DNA from: Allium sativum
Lineage: Eukaryota; Streptophyta; Magnoliopsida; Asparagales; Amaryllidaceae
Reading direction: 5' to 3'
Assembly (NCBI GenBank): GCA_030737875.1
Contig: CM060920.1
Coordinates: 477,120,861-477,184,860, forward strand
Length of the DNA stretch: 64,000 nt
The position numbers and the translations under genes are program-made. The notes under the pieces were generated by a model. The model saw only the letters and a program-made list of their open reading frames with translations. It did no database searches and was not told where the DNA came from. This document shows, piece after piece, positions 1 through 12,013 of the stretch (the stretch's first letter is position 1; the number at the start of each line of letters is the position of its first letter).

Positions 1-1627
1 TATGAATATATATACATGCATGAAGTAATATAGATATATGGATTTCATAATAATAAAACAAAATAGAAAATAGAAGTAGTCAAAATAAACGTGAGGTCAA
101 ACATTCATCTATAACTTATTTATCGAAGATGAAATTAATTTAAGTAAGGATTAAATTATTCATTTGAATAATTCAAATAAAAAAATAAAGAAGGAAGAAG
201 ATAATTTCAAATGTTCTCCAGACCGAGAAGTAATTATAGTCAGATGTGTTGAAATCAATGAGGAAGTGGTTGACGATCAGGGATAAAACCAAATGTGTTG
301 AAATAAGTATTAAAGACAAATGTTTGAATCATATCGGCTTAAGTCGATAATCATTTAACTTGAAATGAATTGCAAACTTAAACTAACGAACAAATATCAT
401 TTTCGTGTGCGAAGCACGTGCCCTTCTAGTTATAAAATTAAATGATGTGTGTATAGTTGTTTATTTACGTTATTGTATACATTTCCATGTGTGAAGCACG
501 TGCCATCTAGTTAGAAATTTAAATGATCAGTTCCTTAAATATCATATGACTTTATAAGACATTACGCTGATCGTTTCGAAGTGCCCGGAATTTATACTCC
601 ACTTTGATTCGATTTTATACGTCGCGTGTCAGAGATTATTGAAGATAATTGAAGACAGAGATATGCAAGAGCTATTTTTATTGAATAGTTTCTTCGGTTT
701 GTTCAGTCCTAGGACAATGTGTATGGATGTATGTCTGACAGAGTATTTCCAAAGGGGTCATGTACGTTGATTTCCTCAAACGTATTCTGTGGTGGCGAGA
801 AAACACCTTCTCTTAAACACTTAACAGCCCGATTATTTTTGTGGAAATCAATTAGTGATTTCTGGTGGATTTGACGATGTGGCAGTAAACGGCGGACATG
901 TGTTCTAGATGATAACGTAACCTCTAGCCTCACAACCAGGAAAAGACAAAAAATCCGGCAAGGCAGCATGGCTCGTTGGGTCATTCCCAAGCAGGGTGTA
1001 TTATCGCCATCTAGAGAAATTTCTTTTTTTTTCTCATCTATTTTCACTGCTGCAGCATTCGGTAGCGGTTGTTGATCACAACCGTGGAGTGATAATATAT
1101 TCGCTACACTCAAGCTAAATGAGTGGGCGGTCATGTGAGGCCGGGTTGCAAGACGTTCTTATTGAACCCCGGTGTATCCTCTCTAGAGTACATTGATCGG
1201 CATGTGCTCCCCTACCTTGTTAATTGGAATCCAATCTCCAATAAGAGCCTGGTTTTTTTTTTTTGATTTTTTATATATGTGGAGTGTGAGATGCAAGCGT
1301 TCCGCTAGATGGTTATTTATTTGATACAAACTATTATAATAGTAGATGATTTTGATATCAAATATGTTTGGGTTATAGTAAGGTAAAAACCGTCCATGTT
1401 TATGTGTGGGCTGGTCTTTCTATTATCTTTTCTTTCAAAACATTTTTGAAAAGTTAAATAATTGTTCTATATCTCATAGGGGAATAACCCGTTCCGTTTT
1501 TACGGCGTGGTCTTATGAGATATACTATACTAATCAAGCTGTGTTTTCAAATCGTTTACTCACACCAGTCCCCCGACTGACCCAGAGTTTATTTTCTGTG
1601 TTTTCCGAAACTCTTGGGTACTCATAA
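1..1627 (+). mobile_element. Element B: partial 5' LTR (left piece)
   Basis: This is the downstream part of a 5' LTR whose first 2.8 kb or so lies outside the window. It aligns along its length with 15413-17046, the matching part of the 3' LTR of the same element, with scattered substitutions and small indels. The piece stops abruptly at CATAA (1623-1627), where chromovirus A has inserted; the LTR resumes after 11594. No coding region was recognised here. The short frames in this stretch recur with changes in the 3' copy and look accidental. Confidence 0.85.
404..510 (+). repeat. Two tandem Helitron-like 3' ends (hairpin + CTAG)
   Basis: Two similar motifs lie about 80 bp apart: CGTGTGCGAAGCACGTG (404-420) followed by CTAG at 426-429, and CATGTGTGAAGCACGTG (486-502) followed by CTAG at 507-510. 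Each can form a stem of about 7 bp (some G-T pairs) with a GAA loop, a few bases before CTAG, the usual layout of a Helitron 3' end. The same pair occurs in the 3' LTR at 15823-15848 and 15905-15929, where the second ends CTGG. No matching 5' TC end was located, so this is a candidate only. Confidence 0.35.
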
Positions 1628-4248
1628 TGTGACGGCCCGCCCCGCACCAGCCTGCATTTCCTCCGAAAGTGCGCTGTCCACATGCCCGACTAGCACAGGA
1701 CGGACGTCAAGAGAAAGGAAAGAAGAGAATGAACTAATCAAGAAACCTGTAGAATGTCTCACAGCGCATGGAATAAAATATAATAATAACATACTTGACA
1801 CAAAACAGGCGAGACAGTGCATAAGCTGATAACTAAAATCAACATCAATCATCAAAGCAGCGGAAATCCAAATACAGCTTATTACAATTTTCCAAATTTA
1901 CTGTCTCTAAACAAAAGAAAGCTGAAGTAGAAGATACACCAACAATGCCCAAGCAGTGATCTTCAACAACACAGGGAGAATACTATATATATTATGTGGA
2001 AGCCTCCTGCTCGTCTCCGGATCATCTACCCGTGCATCACCAACTAACCTGTCTCTAGTCTGCTCGTGTGAGCACCCAGAGTAATAAGAGGAGACATAAA
2101 ACTCTGGGTCAGACATAAAGCCTGGTATGAGCGATAAGCATCTAAACAGAATAATAACAGGTATACTAAACCATACCTGAACCTGGACCTGCAACCAAAG
2201 AGTTAGTACCACATACCGTACAATGCTCTAAGGTGCCATAATAAATAGTGTAAGAATACGGGGGTGGGGTGTGCATGTCACAATGATAGCAAGCAAATCA
2301 TCCATAGCAACCATCCTCACATCTCTCATTCAGTGCGTAAAGCATACGACATCTACCACTTTGGAACACTAGACAAACTGAGGTAACGACGAATCCCGAC
2401 TTGTAGAAACCCTGCTGTGACCAAGCCAAACACTTGGAGTCATGACCAAACATTTCAATGACCCACTTCATTGGTCGTAGCCCTTGGTTCTACCGATGCC
2501 ATAATGGCCCTGAATCCGCCTTCGTACCTCCTACCATAGTGGTCCAAAGCTATAGACGTCGATAACTCCTTGGCACGCGTCCCGCAGCAAAGCCCAACCA
2601 TGAAGCGAACTCGTTGATTCCCATCTGAATCTTGAGCTCTAACTTCTCATTTGGACTTTCTTTGCATCTCGGGTTTGGTCGAATTGGAGTTGGTCTTCAA
2701 AAGAGTCGTCGCGTAATCGCAGCTCCAATCCGGTTCGGTGCTCCTTTGGTTCGGGTCCTCCACTCGGTTCGGTTCGGGTCACAGTACTCCATCCGGTTCG
2801 GTGCTCCTTCGGTTCGGGTTCTCCACTCGGTTCGGTTCGGGTGTCTTGCTCCTGCTGCCGTTTCTTCAACTACCTCCGAGTCCTTCAGAGTCGCGGTCCG
2901 GGTCTCCCTTGTTGTCCCTAAAGCTCCATGCTGCTGGAGATGCCACCACCTTGGTTCAGTTCGGCTACCCGACCCGATCCCCTTATCCGATCCGATCCCA
3001 CTCTCTTTAGCTTACTCCGATCCGATCCCACTCTCTAGCTTATTCCGATCCGATCCGATTCTGCTCCATAGCTCCGATCCGATCCTCTGTCCAACTCCAA
3101 CCCTAAGTAAACGGCCTTCCTTCTCGCCAAGTCTCCTCCAGTGATAAGTTCCAATCCAGTTCGAATTCCCTTGGTCAGTTCACAAATCCGATCCGACCCC
3201 TTTCTCCGATCCGAACCGGTTCGGAACCTGCACACTTCTGCAACTTTCCAGCGAGCTTTCTACGCCATTCGACGACGTTTTCGACCAATTTAACTATTCT
3301 AATCAATCATGAAACATACCATAGAGTCATAGCAACATGTAACGTCAATTGCAAACACCATAACAACAATTTGATAGATTTAAAATGGATCAAACATAGC
3401 TAGAACTCCTCATTTTCCCTTAATCACTCTTAATCATGTTCAAGCATACAATTAACAAAACACATCGAAATTAACCCAAATTTCTAACAGAGCCTTAAAA
3501 CATTATTTTAGAATTTTAAGAATTTTTCCAGAATTTATTTACGTATAAATTCGCTAATCTTCACTAATTACCCTTAATCACCGTAATTAGTGCAAAAACT
3601 ATGCAAATCACTCACCTGGCCACAAATGAAACACCAAATCTGAAGTATCCTCTGTTTGGGTCGAATTTCTATGTATAGCAGCATCCCCAACCTTGCTTTG
3701 TTGCTATTTGGCCTTGTTTTGATGTAGTTTAGGCTTAATCTTCACTAAAATGTGTTTTGGAGTGGTTTTAGAGGATGGAAGCCATTACTAAGGTCTCAAG
3801 AAGGTTTGTGGCGGCTCAAAACTGAAATGAAAGTGATAACCTAACCCTAATCAGTCCTCCTATACCTCTAAACCCGAAATTCCCCTTGGGCCTAGCTGCT
3901 AATCACCCGGTTAAGCCCAATTAAGCTGTTTTTCACCATCTGAAACTTGTTTCAGCCATATCTCCCAAACGGTAAGTCCGTTTGGCTATTATGACCACTC
4001 TACGGAAAGAGAAACGATCATCCGGAGCCAATGGAAGTGGTTTCAGATCAAAATTCGTTTCCAGTCAAAAGTTATGGCCAAAACAGTGCCAACTAGGGGT
4101 AAAATGGTCATTTAAAAATCGAGAAAAATCATGAACATGGGAAATGACCCCAATAGCCGTCTCCCAAAGTTACATGACCATACGACTTCGTATGTGAAAG
4201 AAATAAATATCCTACGATCTTATGATGCGTAGAATACGGGTCGTTACA
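1628..4248 (-). repeat. Element A 3' LTR (left in window)
   Basis: On the minus strand this LTR reads TGTAACGACCCG... to ...GGGCCGTCACA. It matches 8979-11594 almost base for base. The main difference is an extra CGATC unit near 3049-3058. A plausible TATA element (TATATATAGTA on the minus strand) lies around 1984-1994. The small open frames inside occur in both LTRs and are not convincing genes. Confidence 0.95.
2715..3090. repeat. Short tandem repeats inside element A LTR
   Basis: Two repeat blocks sit in the LTR. The first is an approximately 67-bp unit with CGGTTCGG and GGTTCGGGT motifs, present about twice (2731-2845). The second is a run of CCGATCCGATC units spaced by CCACTCTCTxxxCTTA (2975-3090). 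The same blocks occur in the other LTR at about 10082-10440, which has one CGATC unit fewer. They raise local GC well above the surrounding AT-rich DNA and create long accidental open frames rich in Arg, Ser and Pro. Confidence 0.8.
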
Positions 4249-4261
4249 CTCTCCCCCCCTT
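4249..4261 (-). other. Element A polypurine tract
   Basis: On the minus strand this reads AAGGGGGGGAGAG, directly 5' of the 3' LTR. It is the primer site for plus-strand DNA synthesis. Just upstream on that strand is TTTCGGGGACGAAATTTC, a motif also found before the polypurine tract of element B and, as GAGGACGAAA, of element F. Confidence 0.9.
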
Positions 4262-4403
4262 AAGAAATTTCGTCCCCGAAATTCCTTAACCCAAAACATA
4301 CAAGGGATCCCGCATGCCTAACAACCATATACAACAATCAAATATGCAAAACAAGCAAACAAGCCTATCCTAGCATGCGGAAAACTAAATCGAAGTCAAA
4401 ATC

Positions 4404-7400
4404 TTACCAGGCAAAGAGTTCTGGATACTTCTTCCTTATGTCCTCCTCTGTTTCCCAAGTACAATCATTCTCGTCCTCGCCCCATTGTACCTTGACTAGC
4501 TTCACCGCCTTCCTTCGAAGTTGCTTCATGTCGTGCGCGACAATACGGCCCGGCTTGCGGTTCCCAACCGCCTCGGATTCTACTTCAAAGTCCTCCAACT
4601 GATCAGGTGAAATAGTCATATCTGAGTCGTGAACGAACTTCCTTAGTTGGGAAACATGAAATACGTTATGAACTCCCGCCATCTTCTCCGGTAAGTCAAT
4701 TCTATATGCCAAATTCCCGACTAGTTCAAGAACAGGGAATGGGCCAACAAACCTTGGTGCCAACTTGCCTCTCCTGCCAAATCGTATTACGCTCTTCAAC
4801 GGAGAAATCTTGACAAACACCAAGTCGCCAACGGAGAATTTTAAGTCTCTTCTCCTCTTATCAGCATAACTCTTCTGCCTATCTTGGGCAGCCTTCATTC
4901 GTTGTTGAATGATCTTGATCTTATCTGAAGTTTCCCTCACCACATCTGGTCCAAGCATAAACTTCTCGCCAGTCTCTATCCAACATGATGGTGAGTTACA
5001 CGGCCTTCCGTACAAAGCTTCAAACGGAGCCATACCGATACTGGATTGGTAGCTATTATTATATGCAAACTCTACTAGATGCAAATGGTTGTCCCATGAT
5101 CCACCAAAATCCAATATACATGCTCTCAAGAGGTCTTCCAAAATACGATTCACCCTCTCTGTCTGACCGTCGGTCTGAGGATGATATGCGGTACTGAGAT
5201 GTAGCTCTGACCCTAGAGCCTCTTGTAAGCTCTTCCAAAACCCACTAGTGAACAACGGGTCTCGGTCGCTCACAATGCTTTTAGGTACTCCATGAAATCT
5301 CACTATCCACTTCATATACAATTCTGCTAACTTAGCTGCCGTTCTAGTCGATTTGACTGGTATAAACCTTGCACTTTTAGTCAGTCGATCTACAATTACC
5401 CAAATGCTGTCATATCCCGATCTAGTCCTTGGTAATCCATCGATGAAATCCATCGAGACTTGCTCCCATTTCCATTCGGGAATTTCTAAGGGCTGTAACA
5501 ACCCACTAGGCTTCTTTTGCTCGGCTTTAACTAGCTGGCAATTCATGCACTTGGATATAAACTTCCCAACGTCTCGTTTCATCCCTTCCCAGTAGTAGGT
5601 CTGCTTCATATCTCGATACATCTTATTACCACCGGGGTGTATAGTCAGCTTTGAGTGATGACATTCTCTAAGCACTTCATCTCTCAATCCATTGACATTG
5701 GGTACAACAAGCTTTCCATTCTTTCTAAGCCATCTATCTCGATCAAGCCCATACTTGTTCATCTCCTCATCGATACCCATCTCTAACTTGGAGATGATTT
5801 CCAATAGGTTAGGATCGTCCCTCTGACTAGAGCCGATCCGCTCAATCAAAGTGGGTCTGATCGTCAAACTTGCTAACATTTCTGGATCCAATTCGCACTT
5901 TGGTCTGAAATCAAACCCCGCGATAAACTCCAGTTGCTTCCATTCAAGGAACATAGCCCCTAAGCTGGCATGTCTTCTACTCAATGCATCAGCCACCGCA
6001 TTGCCCTTTCCTGGTGTGTATGCGATGTCAAAATCATAGGAAGCTAAGAATTCTAACCACCTTTGTTGCCGGAGATTTAGATCCTTCTGGGAGAAGAGAT
6101 ACTTCAACGACTTATGATCTGTAAACAGCTCAAATCTTTCTCCCAAGAGATAGTGTCTCCACATCCTCAACGCGAACACGATCGCTGCCAATTCCAAATC
6201 ATGGGTAGGGTACCTTCTCTCGTGCGGTTTCAATTGCCGACTTGCGTAAGCTATAACCCTACCGGCTTGCATCAATACAGCACCCAGTCCGGTACCACAG
6301 GCATCCGTGTATACCGTCATCTCTTCATCCCCCTTAGGAATGACTAACACTGGTGCGCTTGTCAACTTGTCCTTTAGACTTCTGAATGCATTCTCGCACC
6401 TTTCATCCCAGACAAAAGCTTGATTCTTCTTGGTCAACTGGGTCAATGGTGCTGCTATCTTGGAGAAACTTTGAATAAACTTACGATAATATCCCGCTAA
6501 CCCCAAGAAACTTCTTACATCTGTTGCATTCTTGGGCGTAGGCCAATCCTGTACCGTAGCCACCTTCGCCGGGTCCACGGCAATCCCATTTTCTGATACA
6601 ACATGGCCCAAGAACCTCACTTCCCTCTTCCAGAAGTGACACTTAGAAAACTTGGCTTTCAATTGGTGTTTTCTCAACACCTCCATCGCTACTCTTAAAT
6701 GTTCTTTGTGTTCTTCCTCTGTCCTCGAATAGACCAAAATATCATCAACGAACACAAGAACAAACTTATTCAACTGATCCCTGAATACCCTATTCATAAG
6801 ATCCACAAAATATGCTGGGGCATTGGTCAGCCCAAATGGCATAACCAACCATTCATAAAACCCAGACGGCGTTCGAAATGCCGTTTTAGCTATACTCTCA
6901 GCTTCCACTCTAAGCTGATGAAAACCTGTCGCGAGATCCAACTGAGAAAATATTCTCGCGCCACTCAACTGATCGAACAAATCATCTATCCGCGGTAGAG
7001 GATACTTGTTCTTCCTCGTCACTTTATTCAACTCGCGGTAGTCTACACACAAACGAAGGGAACCATCCGCCTTGGTAGCAAACACGACTGGTGCTCCCCA
7101 TTCAGAAACACTCCTTCTGATAAATCCCTTCTTCAAAAGATCGCTGACTTGCACCTCGAGCTCTCGCTGCTCTCTTGGTGCCATACGACGAAGTGGCATC
7201 ACTATAGGTCTGGTATCTTTTACCAAATCAATACGGAACTCAATCTCTCGGTGTGGTGGAAGTCCGGTCACTTCTTCGAAAACATCCGGATACTGGCCAA
7301 CCACGGGCAAACCTGACAACTCACTATGCGGAATGTCGAGGGAGTTTAGAAAACTAGCCAATACCCCCTTACTGGGTAGACCACCAAACACTATCCTCCG

Positions 7401-8189
7401 CCCATCATCCGCTCTAGCTGTCACCAACAAGCCCTCACAGTCTACCACCACCCCGTATCTTTGGAGCCAATCTACTCCCAAAATAATGCCAAACCCAGTA
7501 AAGCCCAAAACAAAGCAATCACAAACAAACATGCATCCATGACTCGATAAGACCACATTGCGACAAATCATGCTAAGGCTAGTCGAACCACTAATCGGGT
7601 TCGTCACTATTAAAGGTCTATCGACAATTTCGGGCTCCAATCCCAACCTATCTACCAGGTCACTAGATATGAAAGAACTGGAAGCTCCGGTATCAAACAA
7701 AACTCTAACAGGAACATCATAAACAGAAAGCATACCTTGAATGACGACATTCTTTCCCTTCTCCGCCGCAGTTGGGGCATTCGACGAAGAAGGAATAGCA
7801 TTAAGGGCATATGCTTTCACCATTTGCTTTTCTTTAGGGGGCTGTGGACACTTGTCCTTGTGATGTCCCATTTGGCCACAGTTGAAGCACTTCCTATCCG
7901 CTGGCTTGGCCCGACAATTACTAGCATAATGGCCCTTCTTACCACAGCTGAAGCACTCCACATCTTGCTTATTCTTTTTCTTCTGGCCGTCCTTAGCCTG
8001 ATTCTGCTTTCTCTTATTCTGAGAACCACCTTTGCCTCCACCACTAGCTTGTGGCTTTGGCTCATCTGCGGATGCAACCTCAGTCTTCGACTTAGGATAG
8101 AGACTTTCCGATCTTAACGCTTTCCCCACAATCGATTCAAACGTCTCATCGATGTGGTTAATAAGTTTTTCCCCCAAGTACTGATCCAA
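4404..8189 (-). CDS. Element A Gag C-terminus and Pol (PR-RT-RNaseH-INT-chromodomain)
   Basis: An open frame of 1,261 codons without a stop, in the same frame as the Gag segment at 8244-8780 but separated from it by one TAA. The nominal first codon is TTG, so this is not an independent start. Residues below count from that codon. Zinc knuckles are [14 protein letters not shown] (79-92) and [14 protein letters not shown] (101-114). The protease has LFDTGAS (Asp166). The reverse transcriptase has LDLATG (Asp418) and FVDDI (480-484). RNase H has TDACG, Glu666, DHK (Asp691) and Asp734. The integrase has a zinc site His845, His851, Cys881, Cys884 and a catalytic triad Asp914, Asp975, Glu1011 (D,D35E). 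GPF lies at 1149-1151 and a chromodomain-like tail runs from about 1212 to the end (KVQW...CTWE). All catalytic residues looked for are present. Confidence 0.93.
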   Translation of the reverse strand: MDQYLGEKLINHIDETFESIVGKALRSESLYPKSKTEVASADEPKPQASGGGKGGSQNKRKQNQAKDGQKKKNKQDVECFSCGKKGHYASNCRAKPADRKCFNCGQMGHHKDKCPQPPKEKQMVKAYALNAIPSSSNAPTAAEKGKNVVIQGMLSVYDVPVRVLFDTGASSSFISSDLVDRLGLEPEIVDRPLIVTNPISGSTSLSMICRNVVLSSHGCMFVCDCFVLGFTGFGIILGVDWLQRYGVVVDCEGLLVTARADDGRRIVFGGLPSKGVLASFLNSLDIPHSELSGLPVVGQYPDVFEEVTGLPPHREIEFRIDLVKDTRPIVMPLRRMAPREQRELEVQVSDLLKKGFIRRSVSEWGAPVVFATKADGSLRLCVDYRELNKVTRKNKYPLPRIDDLFDQLSGARIFSQLDLATGFHQLRVEAESIAKTAFRTPSGFYEWLVMPFGLTNAPAYFVDLMNRVFRDQLNKFVLVFVDDILVYSRTEEEHKEHLRVAMEVLRKHQLKAKFSKCHFWKREVRFLGHVVSENGIAVDPAKVATVQDWPTPKNATDVRSFLGLAGYYRKFIQSFSKIAAPLTQLTKKNQAFVWDERCENAFRSLKDKLTSAPVLVIPKGDEEMTVYTDACGTGLGAVLMQAGRVIAYASRQLKPHERRYPTHDLELAAIVFALRMWRHYLLGERFELFTDHKSLKYLFSQKDLNLRQQRWLEFLASYDFDIAYTPGKGNAVADALSRRHASLGAMFLEWKQLEFIAGFDFRPKCELDPEMLASLTIRPTLIERIGSSQRDDPNLLEIISKLEMGIDEEMNKYGLDRDRWLRKNGKLVVPNVNGLRDEVLRECHHSKLTIHPGGNKMYRDMKQTYYWEGMKRDVGKFISKCMNCQLVKAEQKKPSGLLQPLEIPEWKWEQVSMDFIDGLPRTRSGYDSIWVIVDRLTKSARFIPVKSTRTAAKLAELYMKWIVRFHGVPKSIVSDRDPLFTSGFWKSLQEALGSELHLSTAYHPQTDGQTERVNRILEDLLRACILDFGGSWDNHLHLVEFAYNNSYQSSIGMAPFEALYGRPCNSPSCWIETGEKFMLGPDVVRETSDKIKIIQQRMKAAQDRQKSYADKRRRDLKFSVGDLVFVKISPLKSVIRFGRRGKLAPRFVGPFPVLELVGNLAYRIDLPEKMAGVHNVFHVSQLRKFVHDSDMTISPDQLEDFEVESEAVGNRKPGRIVAHDMKQLRRKAVKLVKVQWGEDENDCTWETEEDIRKKYPELFAW

Positions 8190-8243
8190 ACCAGTTATAA
8201 ATTTCTCATTCTTTTTCTCAGCAGTATCAATAAGAGATAACCC

Positions 8244-8780
8244 TTATTTTGACAAAGTGTCAAATTCAGCAATATACTCCGAGACAACTCTGCCATTCTG
8301 CTTGAGCTCCAAGAACTTCTTAAACAACATTGACTTCTGAGCAGCTGGAATGAACTTCTCACTAAAGCGAGCCTTAAACTGCTCCCAATTAATCTGGTCT
8401 TCGGGAGTAGCTGCCTTTATAGCATTCCACCAATTCATTGCCCGCCCTTGCAGCTGACGGGACGCTAGCTTTCTCTTCATCGCATCCTCGATACCCAAAT
8501 CCTCGAAGATACGTTCGCAACTATCCACCCAATCCTGAACATCCGTAGCCGACTCCGTTCCGTGGAACGGCTTCCTACCAAGGCTAGTATAATCCTTATT
8601 CAGCTTGGCGAAGTCGACTCTTGGCGCTTGCACCATTGGACCACCACCATTTCCACCATTGGGAGCTGCCCTCTGTACATCTCTAAGCATCTCTCTCATG
8701 AGGTCAGTAAACATCGTCCTCATGTCAGCAGCATTCCCATTATTGACTCCCCTACCAGCACCTCTAGTATATCGGCTCAT
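8244..8780 (-). CDS. Element A Gag N-terminal part, ended by an in-frame TAA
   Basis: 178 codons beginning MSRYTRGAGRG, chosen because this Met follows the leader and matches the MSR start seen at the gag remnant of element B. The same frame continues upstream without a stop into the LTR, but that part has no Gag character. Residues about 80-175 form the retrotransposon Gag domain (WVDSCERIF, MNWWNAIK, FKARFSEKF, EYIAEFDTL). The frame ends at TAA (8244-8246). The next codons continue Gag-like sequence in the same frame ([15 protein letters not shown]) straight into the downstream frame. This is therefore a point nonsense change or, less likely, a readthrough site. Related plant Gags have a sense codon at this place, from general knowledge of the family. 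Confidence 0.88.
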   Translation of the reverse strand: MSRYTRGAGRGVNNGNAADMRTMFTDLMREMLRDVQRAAPNGGNGGGPMVQAPRVDFAKLNKDYTSLGRKPFHGTESATDVQDWVDSCERIFEDLGIEDAMKRKLASRQLQGRAMNWWNAIKAATPEDQINWEQFKARFSEKFIPAAQKSMLFKKFLELKQNGRVVSEYIAEFDTLSK

Positions 8781-8964
8781 CGTCAATCTGAAAAAGGAAA
8801 CGATTAACGACTCCATAGTGGTGCTAGTGCAGTACGACTTCATCCTTATACTACTAATAGTATATATATAGCTTTTAAAAACCAAAGTAATCACAAATAC
8901 GCTCTCTCGTATACGTGTATTATCTCTCCTTGATAACTTCCCTAGGTTAACTACGCAACCTAGA

Positions 8965-8976
8965 GCTTTGATACCA
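8965..8976 (-). other. Element A primer binding site
   Basis: The minus strand reads TGGTATCAAAGC, two bases downstream of the 5' LTR. It matches 11 of the 12 bases complementary to the 3' end of plant initiator Met-tRNA (TGGTATCAGAGC), the usual primer for Ty3 and Copia elements. Confidence 0.9.
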
Positions 8977-8978
8977 AG

Positions 8979-11594
8979 TGTGACGGCCCGCCCCGCACCA
9001 GCCTGCATTTCCTCCGAAAGTGCGCTGTCCACATGCCCGACTAGCACAGGACGGACGTCAAGAGAAAGGAAAGAAGAGAATGAACTAATCAAGAAACCTA
9101 TAGAATGTCTCACAGCGCATGGAATAAAATATAATAATAACATACTTGACACAAAACAGGCGAGACAGTGCATAAGCTGATAACTAAAATCAACATCAAT
9201 CATCAAAGCAGCGGAAATCCAAATACAGCTTATTACAATTTTCCAAATTTACTATCTCTAAACAAAAGAAAGCTGAAGTAGAAGATACACCAACAATGCC
9301 CAAGCAGTGATCTTCAACAACACAGGGAGAATACTATATATATTACGTGGAAGCCTCCTGCTCGTCTCCGGATCATCTACCCGTGCATCACCAGCTAACC
9401 TGTCTCTAGTCTGCTCGTGTGAGCACCCAGAGTAATAAGAGGAGACATAAAACTCTGGGTCAGACATAAAGCCTGGTATGAGCGATAAGCATCTAAACAG
9501 AATAATAACAGGTATACTAAACCATACCTGAACCTGGACCTGCAACCAAAGAGTTAGTACCACATACCGTACAATGCTCTAAGGTGCCATAATAAATAGT
9601 GTAAGAATACGGGGGTGGGGTGTGCATGTCACAATGATAGCAAGCAAATCATCCATAGCAACCATCCTCACATCTCTCATTCAGTGCGTAAAGCATACGA
9701 CATCTACCACTTTGGAACACTAGACAAACTGAGGTAACGACGAATCCCGACTTGTAGAAACCCTGCTGTGACCAAGCCAAACACTTGGAGTCATGACCAA
9801 ACATTTCAATGACCCACTTCATTGGTCGTAGCCCTTGGTTCTACCGATGCCATAATGGCCCTGAATCCGCCTTCGTACCTCCTACCATAGTGGTCCAAAG
9901 CTATAGACGTCGATAACTCCTTGGCACGCGTCCCGCAGCAAAGCCCAACCATGAAGCGAACTCGTTGATTCCCATCTGAATCTTGAGCTCTAACTTCTCA
10001 TTTGGACTTTCTTTGCATCTCGGGTTTGGTCGAATTGGAGTTGGTCTTCAAAAGAGTCGTCGCGTAATCGCAGCTCCAATCCGGTTCGGTGCTCCTTTGG
10101 TTCGGGTCCTCCACTCGGTTCGGTTCGGGTCACAGTACTCCATCCGGTTCGGTGCTCCTTCGGTTCGGGTTCTCCACTCGGTTCGGTTCGGGTGTCTTGC
10201 TCCTGCTGCCGTTTCTTCAACTACCTCCGAGTCCTTCAGAGTCGCGGTCCGGGTCTCCCTTGTTGTCCCTAAAGCTCCATGCTGCTGGAGATGCCACCAC
10301 CTTGGTTCAGTTCGGCTACCCGACCCGATCCCCTTATCCGATCCGATCCCACTCTCTTTAGCTTACTCCGATCCGATCCCACTCTCTAGCTTATTCCGAT
10401 CCGATTCTGCTCCATAGCTCCGATCCGATCCTCTGTCCAACTCCAACCCTAAGTAAACGGCCTTCCTTCTCGCCAAGTCTCCTCCAGTGACAAGTTCCAA
10501 TCCAGTTCGAATTCCCTTGGTCAGTTCACAAATCCGATCCGACCCCTTTCTCCGATCCGAACCGGTTCGGAACCTGCACACTTCTGCAACTTTCCAGCGA
10601 GCTTTCTACGCCATTCGACGACGTTTTCGACCAATTTAACTATTCTAATCAATCATGAAACATACCATAGAGTCATAGCAACATGTAACGTCAATTGCAA
10701 ACACCATAACAACAATTTGATAGATTTAAAATGGATCAAACATAGCTAGAACTCCTCATTTTCCCTTAATCATTCTTAATCATGTTCAAGCATACAATTA
10801 ACAAAACACATCGAAATTAACCCAAATTTCTAACAGAGCCTTAAAACATTATTTTAGAATTTTAAGAATTTTTCCAGAATTTATTTACGTATAAATTCGC
10901 TAATCTTCACTAATTACCCTTAATCACCGTAATTAGTGCAAAAACTATGCAAATCACTCACCTGGCCACAAATGAAACACCAAATCTGAAGTATCCTATG
11001 TTTGGGTCGAATTCCTATGTATAGCAGCAGCCCCAACCTTGCTTTGTTTCTATTTGGCCTTGTTTTGATGTAGTTTAGGCTTAATCTTCACTAAAATGTG
11101 TTTTGGAGTGGTTTTAGAGGATGGAAGCCATTACTAAGGTCTCAAGAAGGTTTGTGGCGGCTCAAAACTGAAATGAAAGTGATAACCTAACCCTAATCAG
11201 TCCTCCTATACCTCTAAACCCGAAATTCCCCTTGGGCCTAGCTGCTAATCACCCGGTTAAGCCCAATTAAGCTGTTTTTCACCATCTGAAACTTGTTTCA
11301 GCCATATCTCCCAAACGGTAAGTCCGTTTGGCTATTATGACCACTCTACGGAAAGAGAAACCATCATCCGGAGCCAATGGAAGTGGTTTCAGGTCAAAAT
11401 TCGTTTCCAGTCAAAAGGTATGGCCAAAACAGTGCCAACTAGGGGTAAAATGGTCATTTAAAAATCGAGAAAAATCATGAACATGGGAAATGACCCCAAT
11501 AGCCGTCTCCCAAAGTTACATGACCATACGACTTCGTATGTGAAAGAAATAAATATCCTACGATCCTATAATGCGTAGAATACGGGTCGTTACA
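8979..11594 (-). repeat. Element A 5' LTR (right in window)
   Basis: This is the second copy of the 2.6-kb LTR, next to the primer binding site and so the 5' LTR of the minus-strand element. Its promoter region would be the minus-strand TATA-like stretch near 9335-9345. The 3' flank is the target duplication CATAA (11595-11599), after which element B's LTR resumes. Confidence 0.95.
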
Positions 11595-12013
11595 CATAAC
11601 ACTTGTTATGGGTAGACAAGTGATCCAGGTGACTAATGGAATCCTTTGAAGTATTGTGGAGTACAAGTCCAAGAAACCGTCTAGTAGCTGTATTTATCTC
11701 TAAGTATCTAGTTTGAGTATCTGTATTAAACTAGTAATCATGTATGATGATGTATTATGATGATGATGTACTATGATGTTGTATTATGATGTATTAGAAC
11801 CTATTATGTAATATATCATGTATTTTGTTAAATTCAGCCGTGAGATTCTGATGTTCTTCCTATTCTTCTATTCTATTAGTTCTATCTTTTCTATCTCATC
11901 CTCTTATATCTTTCTATTAACAGTCAGAGTTCGATACTGGGGTTTTTGACAAGTAATACAGGATTTCGTGTTATTGTTGAAAATTCGCACGTCAAATTTT
12001 TTCGACCATTACA
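11595..12013 (+). mobile_element. Element B 5' LTR (right piece)
   Basis: Begins with the second CATAA of element A's target duplication. It aligns with 17047-17462 of B's 3' LTR and ends ...CCATTACA. Together with 1-1627 it gives the visible part of B's 5' LTR. It includes a run of ATGATGTA-type repeats at about 11740-11800, matched in the 3' LTR near 17195-17245. Confidence 0.9.

Larger units (their letters stand above)
1628..11594 (-). mobile_element. Element A: Ty3/gypsy chromovirus, near-intact, Tekay-like
   Basis: This is a complete LTR retrotransposon of 9,967 bp on the minus strand. It has two LTRs of 2,621 and 2,616 bp with TG...CA ends, a primer binding site, one long gag-pol frame, a polypurine tract and a 5-bp CATAA duplication (1623-1627 and 11595-11599). 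Domain order is Gag, two zinc knuckles, protease, reverse transcriptase, RNase H, integrase and a C-terminal chromodomain-like segment, which is the chromovirus order. By eye the two LTRs differ by about 15 substitutions and one 5-bp indel, roughly 0.6%. At an assumed 1.3e-8 substitutions per site per year the insertion would be a few hundred thousand years old. It sits inside the 5' LTR of element B. The Tekay assignment is inferred from the chromodomain type and long LTRs. Confidence 0.93.

Noticed and set aside
1907..3235. Frames of 66-170 codons in the element A LTRs (also at 9258-10581)
   Set aside because: They occur in both LTRs, overlap on both strands, have low-complexity Arg/Ser/Pro composition from the CGGTTCGG and CGATC repeats, and resemble no protein. 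They are repeat artefacts.
8781..9206. Upstream extension of the Gag frame into the LTR as a longer start
   Set aside because: The added residues cross the primer binding site and LTR border and have no Gag features, and the MSR start fits the family.
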